Assembly: GCA_023014365.1 (NCBI GenBank) | Contig: JAEBUN010000019.1 | Span: forward strand, 248,001-312,000 | Reading direction: 5' to 3' | Origin: Lepiota brunneoincarnata | Taxonomy: Eukaryota > Basidiomycota > Agaricomycetes > Agaricales > Agaricaceae | DNA: 64,000 nucleotides | Shown: in pieces, positions 40,807 through 53,802 of the stretch | How positions within the stretch are numbered: the first letter of the stretch is position 1 | How the letters are laid out: each line of letters opens with the position of its first letter | Translations under genes and position numbers: made by a program | Notes under the pieces: generated by a model | Database searches by the model: none | The model's input: the letters and a program-made list of their open reading frames with translations, nothing else | What the model was told of the DNA's origin: nothing

Positions 40807-41840
40807 GGAAGCCGGTGTGATGTGATATACATTTATCGCAGTAGAATCATCTTGTGATCACACCGTAGGGGACGTTATTGTTGGCGCAGGACTGGTGCTG
40901 GCAAAGACCATGATCCACTGTCCCCCTTGGCGTGAATAAGAGACCGACACTGATTATGGGCGGCTTGGCCATTAGATAAATAGATTTCCTCTAATACACA
41001 ACATGCTCCCTCTTGAGTAGTTCCCAAGTCTGATAGGCCCGTGGCGTAGCAAACTCAGAAGAGAATGCTGCTTTAACAACTATCCCTCATTATGGATATC
41101 ATCAAGTTCCTTAGTGTTACGCCTGACAATGTTCAACACCAAGAGATCCGATCGTAATCTCCGATCCGCTAGAAATAGGACTGGATCGAGTCAGAGTGAC
41201 TATGCGACTAACAGGATTCGGCGCAAGATGGCTGCGCAATCAGATGGGAGTGTAAGCACAGACTCGTGCAACCGTTGCGCAACAAGACGGCTGCGGAAGC
41301 GCGAAAATAAGGCAACTGCTGTGCACGGTTGCACCATTGCCCGTCTAGAGCACATCTCGCCGGAACAAATATCTAAGCCCAAGGGTTGCAGGTCAAGCAC
41401 GAGGCAAGGCCTGCCCATCGGTGTAACATTAGTCCGCTCAGTAGTCCCCAACCGTCCACGGGATAGCTTAAGCCCTCGGCTTCAGGAGTCCATATCATCA
41501 CAGGGCGCTCAGCGCTCATCCACGAAAACCATGCCTCATAATGGATACATTCAAAATTTACATCCATCACAATCCCTTGAATGAGTATGATCCAAATCTT
41601 ATGATCATTTTGGCGGGTTCAATGGATTGGCCATTGTAGGATTCTTACATCACATCCCTCATTTGAACCTACTGCACTCGATTATCATGTTGCTATCCGA
41701 CCTGGTCACATCTGCCCATCTCGCACCTCTTAATATCAAGATACATCGATCTGTGATATTTCGATGAATGTGATGCCAGCAGTATAGGTGTCCCACTGAG
41801 GGCCTGCGTGAGAGTTTAGCCATCGCTCATGCCCAAAAAC
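40807..41840. repeat. Spacer with partial copies of the upstream repeat
   Basis: 41108-41350 matches the spacer repeat at 32925-33120 (CGCCTGACAATGTTCAACACC, written as shared blocks, and AACTGCTGTGCACGGTTGC). ORFs such as 41114-41584 run through this repeat and have no support as genes. Confidence 0.55.
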
Positions 41841-43695
41841 ACGTCACAATATGACTTGCTCGAAGACTCATAGCTGATCTCAGCAACACGCGCTTGGTGT
41901 TACATAATTGTGTACACAGCCCATTACATATATTACACCGTCGTGATCGCTTCCTTTGCAATCCGTGTGTATCCTCGTTATGTACCTGAGTACACGGGAG
42001 TAGGGACTCTGCACGGCTCGGGTCCCGTCGCACAATATCAGTCGGACAAGTACTGTGTCACCACACTGATGTCCGTTCTGACGTATGGTATTCTAGATCC
42101 CAATCCTCTATACCTCCCTCCGCGTCCTGTGCCCGGGCTTTCTGATGTATGTAGCTGAAACCCTGCCCTTCTGCGACCAAGGACTGACAGGGCTTAGATT
42201 AGAGTTTTACAGTAGGCCTCGGACAGTCTTTTTATCTATCATAACACTGAAACCATCATTTTGAGTCGGACAAACAGCACACCTCCATCCTCCAGTGAGT
42301 AATGCCACAAGCAAATTTTTGACAGCAATTAAACATTCACCAGGTGTAGGATATCGAGGCCCTCCTCTCTTTCTTCCGCATTGAATTTGACATTATTCTT
42401 CAGGTGCCACACTTATGTATGGGTGGGGGACGTGTGAGTACACACCTGTATCTGGCGAGGGCAACTGTTTAGACCATATATACTAGGTTATTTTACGTTG
42501 CCTTGCCTGGGATCATGAAGACACTACTTTCCTTAAGGCTCCGAGCCCTGTGGGACTACAATCTCATTGGTAGGTACTCTGGTTCATTATGTCTAGTTAC
42601 AATTATTCTTTTTGTTGGAATTGGTGGTATGTGCTTCTGCAACATCTTCCGACCATATTAAGATGTTACTATTTATATAGCCGAGTGATTGTATCTATGT
42701 CCATTGCCAGAACGACCGTCCGTTGCTAACCATATCCTAGATAGGCGTTATCGCAGTTGGTCTGCATGGATATCTGTACAGGAATCTCTTCCTCGATGAT
42801 TTCCCATTGCATGGGTGCTTTTCATATGGCGATTTACCATCAGTAACCCGCCTACAAACTGCGGTCGCTTCAGCCCTCTTGTATGTGTGCACCTGCATTC
42901 CAAAGAAAAGATACTGACATGACCAAGAATAGGACAATTGACAAATTCTGGTATGGGACTTGGTGTACTGTGGAGAAACCAGGCCTCACCTTCCACAGGT
43001 ATCGAGTTTCTGCTGACCTTCATTAAGCTCTGTCAGTCTCTGAAAAGGACAGAGCTCGTTGGGGGCACCCTCCGTGATAGGATTGCCCATATGAAGGAAT
43101 TTACACCAATCATTTACGTGTTCTATCGTGATGGAACGTTGTTTGTCTTCCCGTAAGTGATCCCCACTGTTATAGCACGATCCAAAGGGAAATACTCACC
43201 AGATCGGTACCGCAATATCTAGGGCTCTTGGTATAAATCAACCTCAGTCAACGCCCCTCATTGTCACTGATCCCTTCCACCATCCAGTCCTATGCGTACT
43301 CAAGTTTGTGCAAGAATTTGCACAAAATCATGGCAGCCATACCTTCCTCTCAATAGACTGGTCGCCGTAAGATGGTCATGAATTTTACCAGCTCTCGAGG
43401 CAACTCACGCTTTATTGATCTTTTTAGGGTACTCGCGTTCATTTTCTATATTAGTGTAAGTACCATTGCTTCAGGTAGCAGGCCGTGATTAATGGAGTTA
43501 TTTTATTAGGGAACGCGAATGATTCTCCACCTCCGTGAAGCTAATTGTGAGCTGACGGAGTCCCTGATCTCACATGTGCAAAAACAAACCACGCTACGCT
43601 TCAATTACCGAACTCAATGGGATGATAACCAAAACGACACCATTCCGGATTCGAATGTTGTCATAGAGGAAGAGGGAGAGGGGCAGCATATGTAA
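41841..43695 (+). pseudogene. DUF6533 membrane protein, copy 3 (broken)
   Basis: The position of the start codon reads ACG instead of ATG (ACGTCACAATATGACTTG). Small deletions follow in exon 1, and exon 2 with the TVVTLL...LPRE signature is badly scrambled. Downstream parts are better kept: the exon at 42938-43154 (TNSGMGLGVLWRNQA to FYRDGTLFVFP) is intact, as is the C-terminal exon (MILHLREANCELTESLIS). This pattern fits recent loss of a formerly intact tandem copy. Confidence 0.75.
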
Positions 43696-43797
43696 TATCG
43701 TCCCCTGTCTGGTTGAAACCTTAACCCCAGATGAGGCATGCCCTTCCCCCTTTTCCGAAAATATTGACTATGTATTATTTTTTTTACCAATACCGTA

Positions 43798-44465
43798 GTT
43801 GATAGCCCATGCAGTCGATGACATCAGCTGTAGTCCTCCGTACAAGAGCATTCAACAGGGGTAGTCTTAAACGTCACAGATTTAGGAGCAAATTATCATC
43901 AAATCACAGTCGCATTCATCATGGGCACGCAAGGCAAGGTTCAGAGAATAAAAATTACAATAATTTTTTTGAAGGGACAAGAATGATATCCTCCTCCGGT
44001 CAATTCTGGGGAGGGGTCACTTTCGGGTGCGGGCGCGAAAGAGGTAGGTGAAGAGATAAATCACTGCAGTCTGATATATAGAAGGGATCCAATCAGATAC
44101 AGGAAACTAAAATATACAAGGGGGCACATACATTGAACACGGTGTATGCAATCATGAAACCAAAGTCCCACCAAGCATTATCATAGAAGATATTGAAGTG
44201 TTGCGTGAGGACATCTGTGGTGGAAACGCTGCAAAAGTTACAGGCACTCGTAGCATTGGGGTTTGTGAGGTATCCCTCAGCAGCCGAAATGAAGCGGTCT
44301 AGGTATTGGCTACAGGTCTGGCCTGGGGGCGAATGTTCTGCATGCCCAAAATGGTTTAACTGTCGTCCGCAAAAGATTGAAAGGAGTTGAGAGCCCAAGC
44401 ACCCTGAGAATCTAGGCCCGTCGAATCACAGCAACTTGGGTTGAGCAGCATTAGTTGATAGACGG
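43798..44465 (-). pseudogene. PDR-type ABC transporter fragment C
   Basis: In gene direction it begins with a scrap of the ATPase region (44385-44465, similar to the Walker B surroundings of copy B). It jumps by deletion to the extracellular loop and last helix of TMD2 (QTCSQYLDRFISAAEGYL, ATSACNFCSVSTTDVLTQHF, MIAYTVFNVCAPLYILVS). It ends in the non-coding flank that all copies share. It lies convergent to DUF6533 copy 3. Confidence 0.7.
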
Positions 44466-44489
44466 AAGTCGCAGTCCAACCCGCGCTTT

Positions 44490-45065
44490 GCTGCGGGTGA
44501 GGCGTCAATAGTGTCAAGCCTGACGATGTTCAACACCAAGAGACCCAATAGTAATTTTAGCATATTTTCTGGAGAACACTCATCGTTAGGCGTTTCCCGG
44601 CGGTGAGAAACCCGTAGTCAGGACGGGTGAGTCATGAAGTTAGTTCGGGGAGATGGATATCCATCAGGCAATAGGTCTGGATCGGGCCAGACCCTTAGAG
44701 TGACTATGCGGCTAATAGGGTTCAGCGCAGGGTGGTTGCGGAATCAGATGGGAGCGCATGCACATACTTGCGCGATAGGATGGCTGCAGAAGCGCAACCC
44801 CCGCACAACGGTTATGCAAATAAGAGCAACTGCTGTGCACAGTTGCACCACAGCCTGTCTGGATGATAGGCTTCGTCACTTTTATACGCCCTCTTATTTC
44901 CTAGATGGACATAGGACCCCTGATTTTTGTATTATATTTGATTGCACCATGGAACTCCAGATTACGTTGACTATGATACAGGTTTAGTGATGCAGACTAC
45001 CATACAATATGCTAACAACAGTCGATTGAATCATCACCAAATCCTCATTTCCATTGCGACTCATT
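44490..45065. repeat. Spacer repeat upstream of DUF6533 copy 4
   Basis: Second well-preserved copy of the spacer at 32925-33345, with shared blocks GCGGGTGAGGCGTCAATAGT, AAGCGCAACCCCCGC and CAATATGCTAACAACAGTCG. Part of the segmental duplication. Confidence 0.75.
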
Positions 45066-45378
45066 ACAAGTTTTGATCAGGTCCATAACGGCTCGAATGT
45101 ACAAAAATGACTTATGATGTCACAATCCATCCATGGATGCAATAATAAAATTGTGATGGAACATCAGAACCTCCTGTGGCTTGATATTATCAGTGGTTGC
45201 TTCACCTTCGTTACCTTGATCACCAGGACTACCGATTCTCACACTCTATAAATACATACAACAAATCTGGAATCCATGCCACCACCCAATAAGTGTGTTG
45301 CTCGATAAGTATAAAGAGCATCCTCGCATGAAGACCTGGCTTAAGAGTTCTAGCCATCCACTCACTGACACCAAAAAC

Positions 45379-47333
45379 ATGCCACAATACGACTTGCCTC
45401 CAGGACGCTTCATAGCTGATCTTCAGCGAACGCGCTTTGGTGGTTACATATATTGTACTGTACAAGTCCATTATCATCATAACATGCATCAGCCCACTCA
45501 ATTAGCTGCTTCTCTTGACAGGCGCCGTTGTCACTCTCCTCGTTTATGATACCTTGAGTACATTTCCACGGGAGGTGAGTAGTTCTACGTCCGACATCTG
45601 GGTCACTTACCGCATACAGCTTCGCCACATATATCGGTCAGTCAGCAGTGTACTGTGTCAGCCAATACTAATACCCACTCATATCATGACAGATGGTCAT
45701 GGTCTATGATCCAAATCCTCTATACCTCCCTTCGCGTCCTGTGCTTGGGATATCTGATGTATGTAACCCAAACCTTGCCCGTCTGCGCCCAAGCAATGAC
45801 GAAAATTAGATTAGAATTTTACAGTAGGCCTCGGACAGTCCTTTGCCTATCATAACACTAAAATCGTCATTTTAAGTCGAACAAACAACACACCTCCATG
45901 CTCCAGTGAGTAATGCTACAAACAAGTCGGAATCTCGACAGAGATTAAACGGTCACCAGGTGTAGGATAAGGAGGCTCTTCTCTCTTTCTCCGGGATCGA
46001 AAATTGATATTGTTCTTTAGGTGCCGAGCTTATATATGGGTGGGGGACACGTAAGTATGCACCTGTATCTGGCAAGGGCAACTGTTCAGAACGAATATAC
46101 TAGATTACTGTTCGTTGCCTTGCCCGGGATCATGAAGACGTTACTTTGCTTGAGACTCCGAGCCCTGTGGGACTACAATCTCGTCGGTATGTATTCTGGT
46201 TCATAGATCATATTTTCTCGCTCATCATGTCTAGTCACGATTATTCTTGTTGTTGGAATTGGTGGTATGTGCTTCTGCAACCTCTTCCGACCATATTAAG
46301 ATGTTATTATTTATATAGCCGAGTTGATTGTATCTATGTCCATTGCCAGAACGACCATCCGTTGCTGACCATATCCTAGATAGGCGTTATCGCAATTGGT
46401 CTGCACGGATATCTGTACAGGAACCTCTTCTTCGATGATTTCCCATTACACGGTTGCTATACACATGGTAATATACCATCAGTACTCCGTCTACAAACTG
46501 CAATCAATTTAACACTCTTGTATGTGTTCACCTGCAATCCACAGAAAAGATACTGACACGACAAAGAATAGGACAATTGACAAATTCTGGTATGGGACTT
46601 GGTGTACTGCGAAAAAGCCGGGCCTCACTTTCAACAGGTATCGAGTTTCTGCTGACCTTCAGCAAGCTCTGTCAGTCTCTGAAGAGGATAGAGCTCGTTG
46701 GGGGCACCCTCCGTGACAGAATTGCCCACATGAAGGAATTTACACCAATCATTTACGTGTTCTATCGTGATGGAACGTTGTTTGTCTTCCCGTAAGTCAT
46801 CCCCCTTGTTATAGCATGATCCAAGGGGGAATAATCACCATATCTGTGCCGCAATACTTAGGGCAATAGGTATCAATTAACTTCAGCCGGTGCTCCCCAT
46901 TGTCATTGATCCCTTCCACCATCCAGTCCTATGCATAGTAAAATTTGTGCAAGCATTTGCAAAAAATCATGGCAGCCATGCCCCTCTCTCAATAAATTGG
47001 TCGCCGTGAGGTGTTCATGAAGTTTACGAGCTTTCGGGGCAGCTCACGCTTTATTGATATTCTTAGGGTGCTCGCATTCAATTTCTATATTAGTGTGAGT
47101 GCTGTAGCCCCAGGTGGCCGACCATGGTTAATAAAGTATTTTATTAGGGAACGCGAATGATTCTCCACCTCCGTGAAGCTAATTGTGAGCTGACGGAGTC
47201 CTTGGCCCCGCGTGTGCAAAAGCAAACCACGCTACACTTCAATTCCCAAACTCAACGGGACGATAACCAAGGCAGCATCATCTTGGATTCGAATGCTCTC
47301 ATAGAGGAAGAGCAAGAGGGGGATCACATGTGA
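45379..47333 (+). CDS. DUF6533 multi-pass membrane protein, copy 4
   Basis: Closest relative of copy 2. Same exon series: MPQYDLPPGRFIADLQRTRF; TLLVYDTLSTFPRE; WSWSMIQILYTSLRVLCLG; PGIMKTLLCLRLRALWDYN; IGVIAIGLHGYLYRNLFFD; the exon ending at 46793 (FTPIIYVFYRDGTLFVFP); VLAFNFYIS; and the C-terminal exon (MILHLREANCELTESLAPRV) ending at TGA 47331-47333. The core splice sites checked are retained, and TATAAAG lies at 45310-45316. ABC fragment B follows convergently. Confidence 0.65.
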
Positions 47334-47689
47334 TATCGTCCTCTGTCCAGTCGAAACTTTGCCTTCGATGGCTCTCCGATCTCGCTCTCTGTTCCTGTCA
47401 ACTCCCTCCGAATGATGGCTACCCTGGCCCTCCAGATTAACTCTCAGAACTTTGTTCTGTTGGCACATAGAATTTACACTGTATGGTAGCTACTTGTCTC
47501 TCGATGAAGTACACTGTTCCCCCTTTCTAAAAATATGGACCATGTAACTTTTTACCAGTACTGTACTCTTCAATTTGGGGTCATAGGATGACTCATGCTG
47601 GCTGATATGGTGGTTAAAGGATATCGGGTCACACGCGGAGGGGTCCAGGGAGTGACCTACATCCCTAAGATGGTTTAATCATCGTCCGC

Positions 47690-50000
47690 AAGTGAGCGTA
47701 AGGAGTTGATAGCCCATGCAGTCGATGACCGGCAATGACATCAGCTGTGGTCCTCTGCGCAAGGGCGTTCAACAGGGGTAGTCTTAAATGTCATAGATTC
47801 AAGAGCCCCATTGTCATCAAATCCCAGTCGCATTCATCATGGGCACCCAAGGCAAGGTTCAGAGAATGAACATTACATAAATCATTTACAAAAACAAAAA
47901 TAACATCCTCCTCCGGTCGATCCTGGGAAAGAACTACTTTCGAGTGCGGACATGAAAGTAAGTGAAGAGATATATCGCAGCAGTCTGATATGTGGAAGGG
48001 ATCCAATAAGAGACAGGAAGCTAAAATATACAAGGGGGCACATACGTTGAACACAGTGTATACAATCATAAAACCAAAGTCCCGCTAAGCATGATCATAG
48101 AAGATATTGAAGTGTTGTGTGAGGACATCCGTGGTGGAAACACTGCAAAAGTTACAGGCACTCGTAGCATTGGGGTTCGTGAGGTATCCTCCAACAGCCG
48201 AAATGAAACGGTCTAGGTGTTGGCTACAGGTCTGGCCGGAGGGCGGGTTGAGTTGAACGAATTCAACCGCAGAGCATTCCACCGGTTGATGTCCAATAGC
48301 TAGAAGAATCGTTTCATGAGAAAAGAATCGGTGCAATTGGCGGAGCACACACCTCGACCCAAAAGACCCTCGATAAGGTAGGTGTACGGAGAGAGGTAAT
48401 ACATCCACCTCCACCAGTGTAATTGCCTAAAGGGTTGAAGTACGCCGCAGCTACGGAGGGTTTCAGCTACTACCGCAAGGGGAAAATACAGTTTTGACCA
48501 ACTCACAATATGACAACGAAAGCGAACAGTAGCGAGAAAGATAGCGCTGCGACTTCGGCGGTTGATGCCAAGGAGGCAACAGCCAGGCTGATCGTGGTGT
48601 AGTAAAGCGGGTAGGAGACGCCAAGCATAAGATAGCTGTAGGCAGCCCGACCAACAGGGAAACCGACCGCCCAGTACCAGCAGTTGAAGAGGAGCAGCGA
48701 GCCGATGAGGCCCCAAGGTATCTCGACTAACAGATGAACAGTAATGAAGGATGTCCAGTTGTAGATCCGACTGGGCCTCTCGCGGACTTCGTAAATCGTG
48801 CGGAAATCAAGATAGGGAGTCTGGACCTGATTGGAAGAAACCATACTACATACGTACATGAGTAAAAGGCGCAACCCATTAGAGCCCGAATTGCTCATAC
48901 CTGAGAGCTGTAGCCGCGAAAACTGACTATATACAATTTGATCAGAACGGGGCTAGCGCCCAATACGCAGAATACCCACAAATAGCTTGTTCTGAATGCC
49001 TTGCTGAAAGTTGGGTGCCTGAAAGAAACTAAAGCCAAGGAAGAGACCACCGACGATGTTTAGGAACACCTTGGCCATTAGATAAGTCGGTCTCCTCCAA
49101 TACACAACACGGCCCCTCTTGAGTAGTTCCCAAGTCTGATAGACCCATGACATAGCGAACTCAGAAGAGAGTGTCGTTTTAACGACAGGCCGTTTGCGTC
49201 CTTCAATATGGATGTCATCAATTTCCTCCTGGACACGAACGGCTTCTTCTGAGTCGTTCCAAATTGCATGCCAATCCTGGTGGCTAGTATTCCCTGCGCC
49301 CGCACCAATAACCTCTAACATGTACTCGGCGCTGTATTTTCCTGATCAGAGAGAGCTGTCGTGAAAAAGAGACGAGAACAAGCTCACGGCTTTTCGTCCG
49401 CCAGACACTTGCGAGCACCATTCTTTTCAAAGTAATCAATGAGCGTTGTCGCATTATAGCCCGAATCACCAAAGTAGACAGTTTGGCCACCCTTCTTGAG
49501 CAAGAGTACGCGATCAAAGACCTGGAACAATTCGGCTGAAGGCTGCCATCCGATGAGCAACGTTCAGTCCTGAGTCAAAGCTGGTATCGCGTATCATAAC
49601 TGGTGGACGCTAAACAAGCAAGTCAGATCACGCGTCAAAGAACAGGTTATGTAAAAAGACTCACGTGCACAAGATAGCTTGGCCATTATCCGCAAGCGAG
49701 CGAAGGAGAGACATGATAGCCCAAGCACTCTGAGAACCGAGGTCGGAGATGGGCTCATCGAGGAACAACAATAACTTGGGCTGAAAGGCTTTGCTCAGCA
49801 GCGTGAAACTCATAATCCATCCATAGGTCATCTTGTCTTGGCTGCGAGTTCTACGCTGATAGTGGTGCGCTTCCGATATTCAGTACGAAGCGAACCAACG
49901 ATAGCGTCTGCGTACTCTTCAACACCAGAGAAATACTCCGTAAAACACAAATAGAAAACAGAATCTGAGATACGCACTAGGACTCCTTCTCCGTCAAGAG
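47690..50000 (-). pseudogene. PDR-type ABC transporter fragment B (longest)
   Basis: Gene direction is right to left. It starts inside the second ATPase domain ([18 protein letters not shown], then [15 protein letters not shown]) and continues with [20 protein letters not shown]. Next come EYMLEVIGAGAG (near 49315), WRRPTYLMAKVFLNIVGG (near 49080), the TMD2 helices (YNWTSFITVHLLVEIPWG, AYSYLMLGVSYPLYYTTI), a kept intron near 48440-48510, WWRWMYYLSPYTYLIEGLL, the Cys-containing loop and the last helix. PDR transporters export drugs and lipids. The half with Walker A and TMD1 is missing, and the D-loop is altered (ISDLGS for the usual TSGLDS). It is therefore a truncated, non-functional copy. 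Confidence 0.8.
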
Positions 50001-51600
50001 GAACAGACGGGCTGTGATACAGCCTTGGATGCAAGAGTGGATGGTACCGTCATATGAATGCCAGCAAGATGACGCTCTGAGGAAAATGAGAAATGAGACA
50101 TATTACATGTTTATAGCCAGAGTAATCTCGAAAGGCTCCCATTTTTTTGGGAGCTTCAAGCTTGCGCCATGACTTATGGCGGCTATCTTCGTTGCCATGA
50201 TCATGCCGCAATTTGACAACAATAATTTTCCAGCCATCTTACCGGCTATGCAGTGATGTACATACAGGGTTCCGAGCCAACATCTCTATCGTACAGAAGC
50301 CAGATGGAAGTAGAGTAGTCACAATACAACAACACACCCCGTGAATTCCGGGGCCAACAACATAAGGAAGGATCATCCTCGATCGGACACCCCACTGAAT
50401 AGGCGGCACTTACGTTTGCTGGTTGACCGACGAAACGAGCCACCAGCCAGCACCTATATCTTGGCCAACTTCCTCAGGCCTCAGTTTGCAGCGCCCATCA
50501 GTGTCGTACCGAAATCGAAGAATTGCCCACGCCAAAGTTTTAAAGAGGTTAGAACTCCTAACCCAGCTGAGCGAAAAAATATGAAAATGTGAGCTTCCCT
50601 GTTGCTCATGCGCTCACGGCTAGCACTTACACATATGTAGTCATACACCTGCCATGGGCACGGCCTCCTCGTGGCCCCACACCATCAAAGAACCTGATAT
50701 TTCGATCAACCTCGGAGTTCTCGACGACAAAAATAGTGGAACAAACATCCGGAAAGGGTGTCTTCTGCCACTTCTTATGGAACATCTACGGAAGCCCACC
50801 TCCACATTGTGCGTACACACGGCAACACCGTCATGCCTAGGATACGGAATACAAGGTTACGTGTCCACTCACATTGCTCGCCCTACCATATGATATGTCA
50901 ACCGACCAATGAACATTCAAAATCAAATGGGTTACTGTCATAAATATCTTTGCTCACTCGGCTTTGAATAGCCTTCGAGCGTCTTATGGGCAGTTGATAC
51001 CCTACAAGATGGTAGATCCGATCTAGGACCCCCTTCAATGCGCAAAAACACTCTTATGCCCCGCTACACAAAACGTCAAAAGCAGGCCAGAGAATTCATG
51101 TATCCCTTACAGTATCACAAGGTTCAGGCCACACGGAAGGCAGCACGCGGGAAGTGAAATAGACGCCATCGTAATGCGGCGGTTCTGCATGGGTTCTGAA
51201 CGAGAGTTAAGATCAGATTTTCAGAGTGGGTGCACCGACCAAAAAGTCGGTGCCGCGATGAAGGTCGATCTACGCTCTTCCCACAGTGTGGGACCCAAAA
51301 TCGACATGGACACTGAACTCCCGGCCAGCCACTCTGGCTTCCCCTAATCCATCATGGATGCAATAAAAAGTAATAAAAAACCGTGAGGTGTCACAGCAAA
51401 AGTGAGGTTTCGTAGGTGATAGTTCGGGGCCCACTGCAACCTGATATTATCAGCGGTTGCTTCGCTACTTTGATCACTAGGACTGCCCATTTACACACTC
51501 TTTACACACTCTGTAAAACATGTAACAGATCTGTTAACTATGCCATAACAGTCAATTTGTTGATGATATTCCGATGAATGTGTTGCTCAGTAAGTATAAA
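50001..51600. other. No gene recognised
   Basis: A gap in the tandem array. ORFs at 50341-50592, 50589-50840 and 50654-50893 show no known motif or splice pattern. From about 51430 the sequence matches the proximal upstream region of the DUF6533 copies (TGATATTATCAGCGGTTGCTT). Confidence 0.45.
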
Positions 51601-51662
51601 GGGTGTCCTCACTTGAAGACCTGGCTTGAAAATTCTAGCCATCGACTCACTACACCAAAAGT

Positions 51663-53609
51663 ATGTCACAATATGACTTGCTTCTAGAAGACTACATACT
51701 TTATCTTCAGCGAACACGCTTTGGCGGCTACATGTATTGTACAGTACAAGCCCATTTTCATCATAACATGCGTCAACTGACCCAATTGGCCGCTCCGCCC
51801 GATAGGTGCCGTGGCCACTCTCTTCGTTTATGATACCTTGAGTACATTGCCACGAGAGGTGAGTGGCTCTATATACGGCATCTAGGTCACTCATCACATA
51901 CAGGTTCACCACATATATCAGTCAGCTTAGCAGGGTACTCTCTCAGCCAAACTAATGCCTCATCCCATGACAGACGGTCATGGTCTATGATCCCAATCCT
52001 CTATACCTCCCTCCGCATTCTGTGCATGTGCACTCTGACGTATGTAGCTCAAACCTTTCTCTTCTGCAACCAAGGCCTGATTGGAATTAGATTGGATTTT
52101 TACAGTAGGCCTCGGACAATCCTTTGTCCACCATAACACTGATATCATCACTTTAAGTCAGACAAACAACACACCTTCATGCTCCAGTGAGTGATGTCAC
52201 AAACAAGTTTTCATCTTGACGGCAACTGAATATGCATTAGGCATAGGATAAGGAGGCCTCCTGTCTTTCTCCGGGATCGAAATTAATATTATTCCTTAGG
52301 TGCCAAGCTTGCATATGGGGAGTGAACGTGTGAGTACACACCTGTATCTGGCAAGGGCAGCTGTTTAGACCGTATATACTAGATTATTGGAAGTTGCCTT
52401 GCCCGGGATCATGAAGACATTACTTTGCTTGAGACTTCGAGCCTTGTGGGACTACAATCTCATCGGTATGTATTCTGGTTCATACATCGGATTTTCTAGC
52501 TCATTATGTCTAGTCACAATTATTATTGTCGTTGGAATGGGCGGTATGTGCTTCTGCAACCTCTTCCGAGCATACCTGAGATGTCACTATATATACAGCA
52601 GAGTTGATCGTATTTATGCCCATTACCCAAACGACCCCCCATTGCTGATCATATCCTAGATAGGCGTTACCTTAGTTGGTCTGTATGGAAATCTGTTCAT
52701 GAACGCCTCCCTCAATGGTGTACCATTACACGGGTGCTTTGCAGATGATTTACCATCAGTAACCCGTCTACGAACTGCGATTGATTTAGCAGCCTTGTAT
52801 GTGTGCACCTGCAATCCATAGAAAAGATACTGACATGACAAAGAATAGGGCGATTGACGAATTCTAGTATGGATCTTCGTGTACAGTGGCAAAACCAGGC
52901 CTCACTCTTTACAGGCATTGAGTTTCTGCTGACCTTCATCAAGCTCTATCAGTCTCTGAAAGGGGCAGAGTTCGCCGGGTCCACCCTCCGTGATAGAATT
53001 GCACATATGAAGAAATTTACACCAACCATCTACGTGTTCTATCGCGATGGAACATTGTTTGTCTTCCCGTAAGTCATTCCCCCTCCTATAGCATAATCCG
53101 AGGGAATACTCACTATATCGGCACCGCAATACCTAGGGCTCTAGGTATAAATCGACCTCAATCAATGCTCTTCATTGTCATTGATCCTTTCCACCATCTA
53201 GTCCTATGCGTGCTAAAGTTTTTCCAACGATTTGCAGATGATCGTGGCGACGATACCTGGCCCCTAACAGACTTGTCGCCGTGAGATGTTAATGAAGTTT
53301 ACCAGTTCTCGAGGCATCTCACGCTTTGTTGCTATTTTCAGGGTACTCGCATTCACTTTCTATATCAGTGTAAGTGTTGTGGCCCCAGGTAGCCGGCCAT
53401 GATTAATGGGGTTATTTTACCAGGGAACACGAATGATTCTCCATCTACGTGAAGCCAATTGCAAGCTGACGGAGCCCCTTGTCTCACATGTGCAAAGGCA
53501 AAGCACACTACGCTTTGATTACGAAACTCAGCGGGATGATAACCAAGGCAATACTATCCTGGATTCGAATGGTATCATAGAGGAAGAGCGAGAGGGGTAT
53601 CATATATGA
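51663..53609 (+). CDS. DUF6533 multi-pass membrane protein, copy 5
   Basis: Start MSQYDLLLEDYI; later exons as in the other copies: PGIMKTLLCLRLRALWDYN, VTLVGLYGNLFMNASL, the exon ending at 53070 (FTPTIYVFYRDGTLFVFP), VLAFTFYIS, and C-terminus MILHLREANCKLTEPLVSH ending TGA 53607-53609. TATAAAG lies at 51595-51601. Exon 2 reads GAVATLFVYDTLSTLPRE-like after splicing. No PDR membrane-domain debris follows directly; a partial polo-kinase copy does. Confidence 0.6.
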
Positions 53610-53802
53610 TATCGTCCCCTGTTCAGTCGAAACCTTGCCTCTAGTCAATACTACCTTTTCCGGAAATATCGACTGTGTATTCCTTTTGTGTCAATACTGT
53701 ACCGACACTCTGAAAGTCGCTTGGGGTCGTAGAATGGCTCATTTCGGTTGACATGGAGACTAATAGATGTCAGAACACGTGTGGGGGATGCCCAGGATGG
53801 TT

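Noticed and set aside
41114..41584. 156-codon plus-strand ORF
   Set aside because: It runs through the dispersed spacer repeat and is not conserved in the copies at 32925 and 44490.
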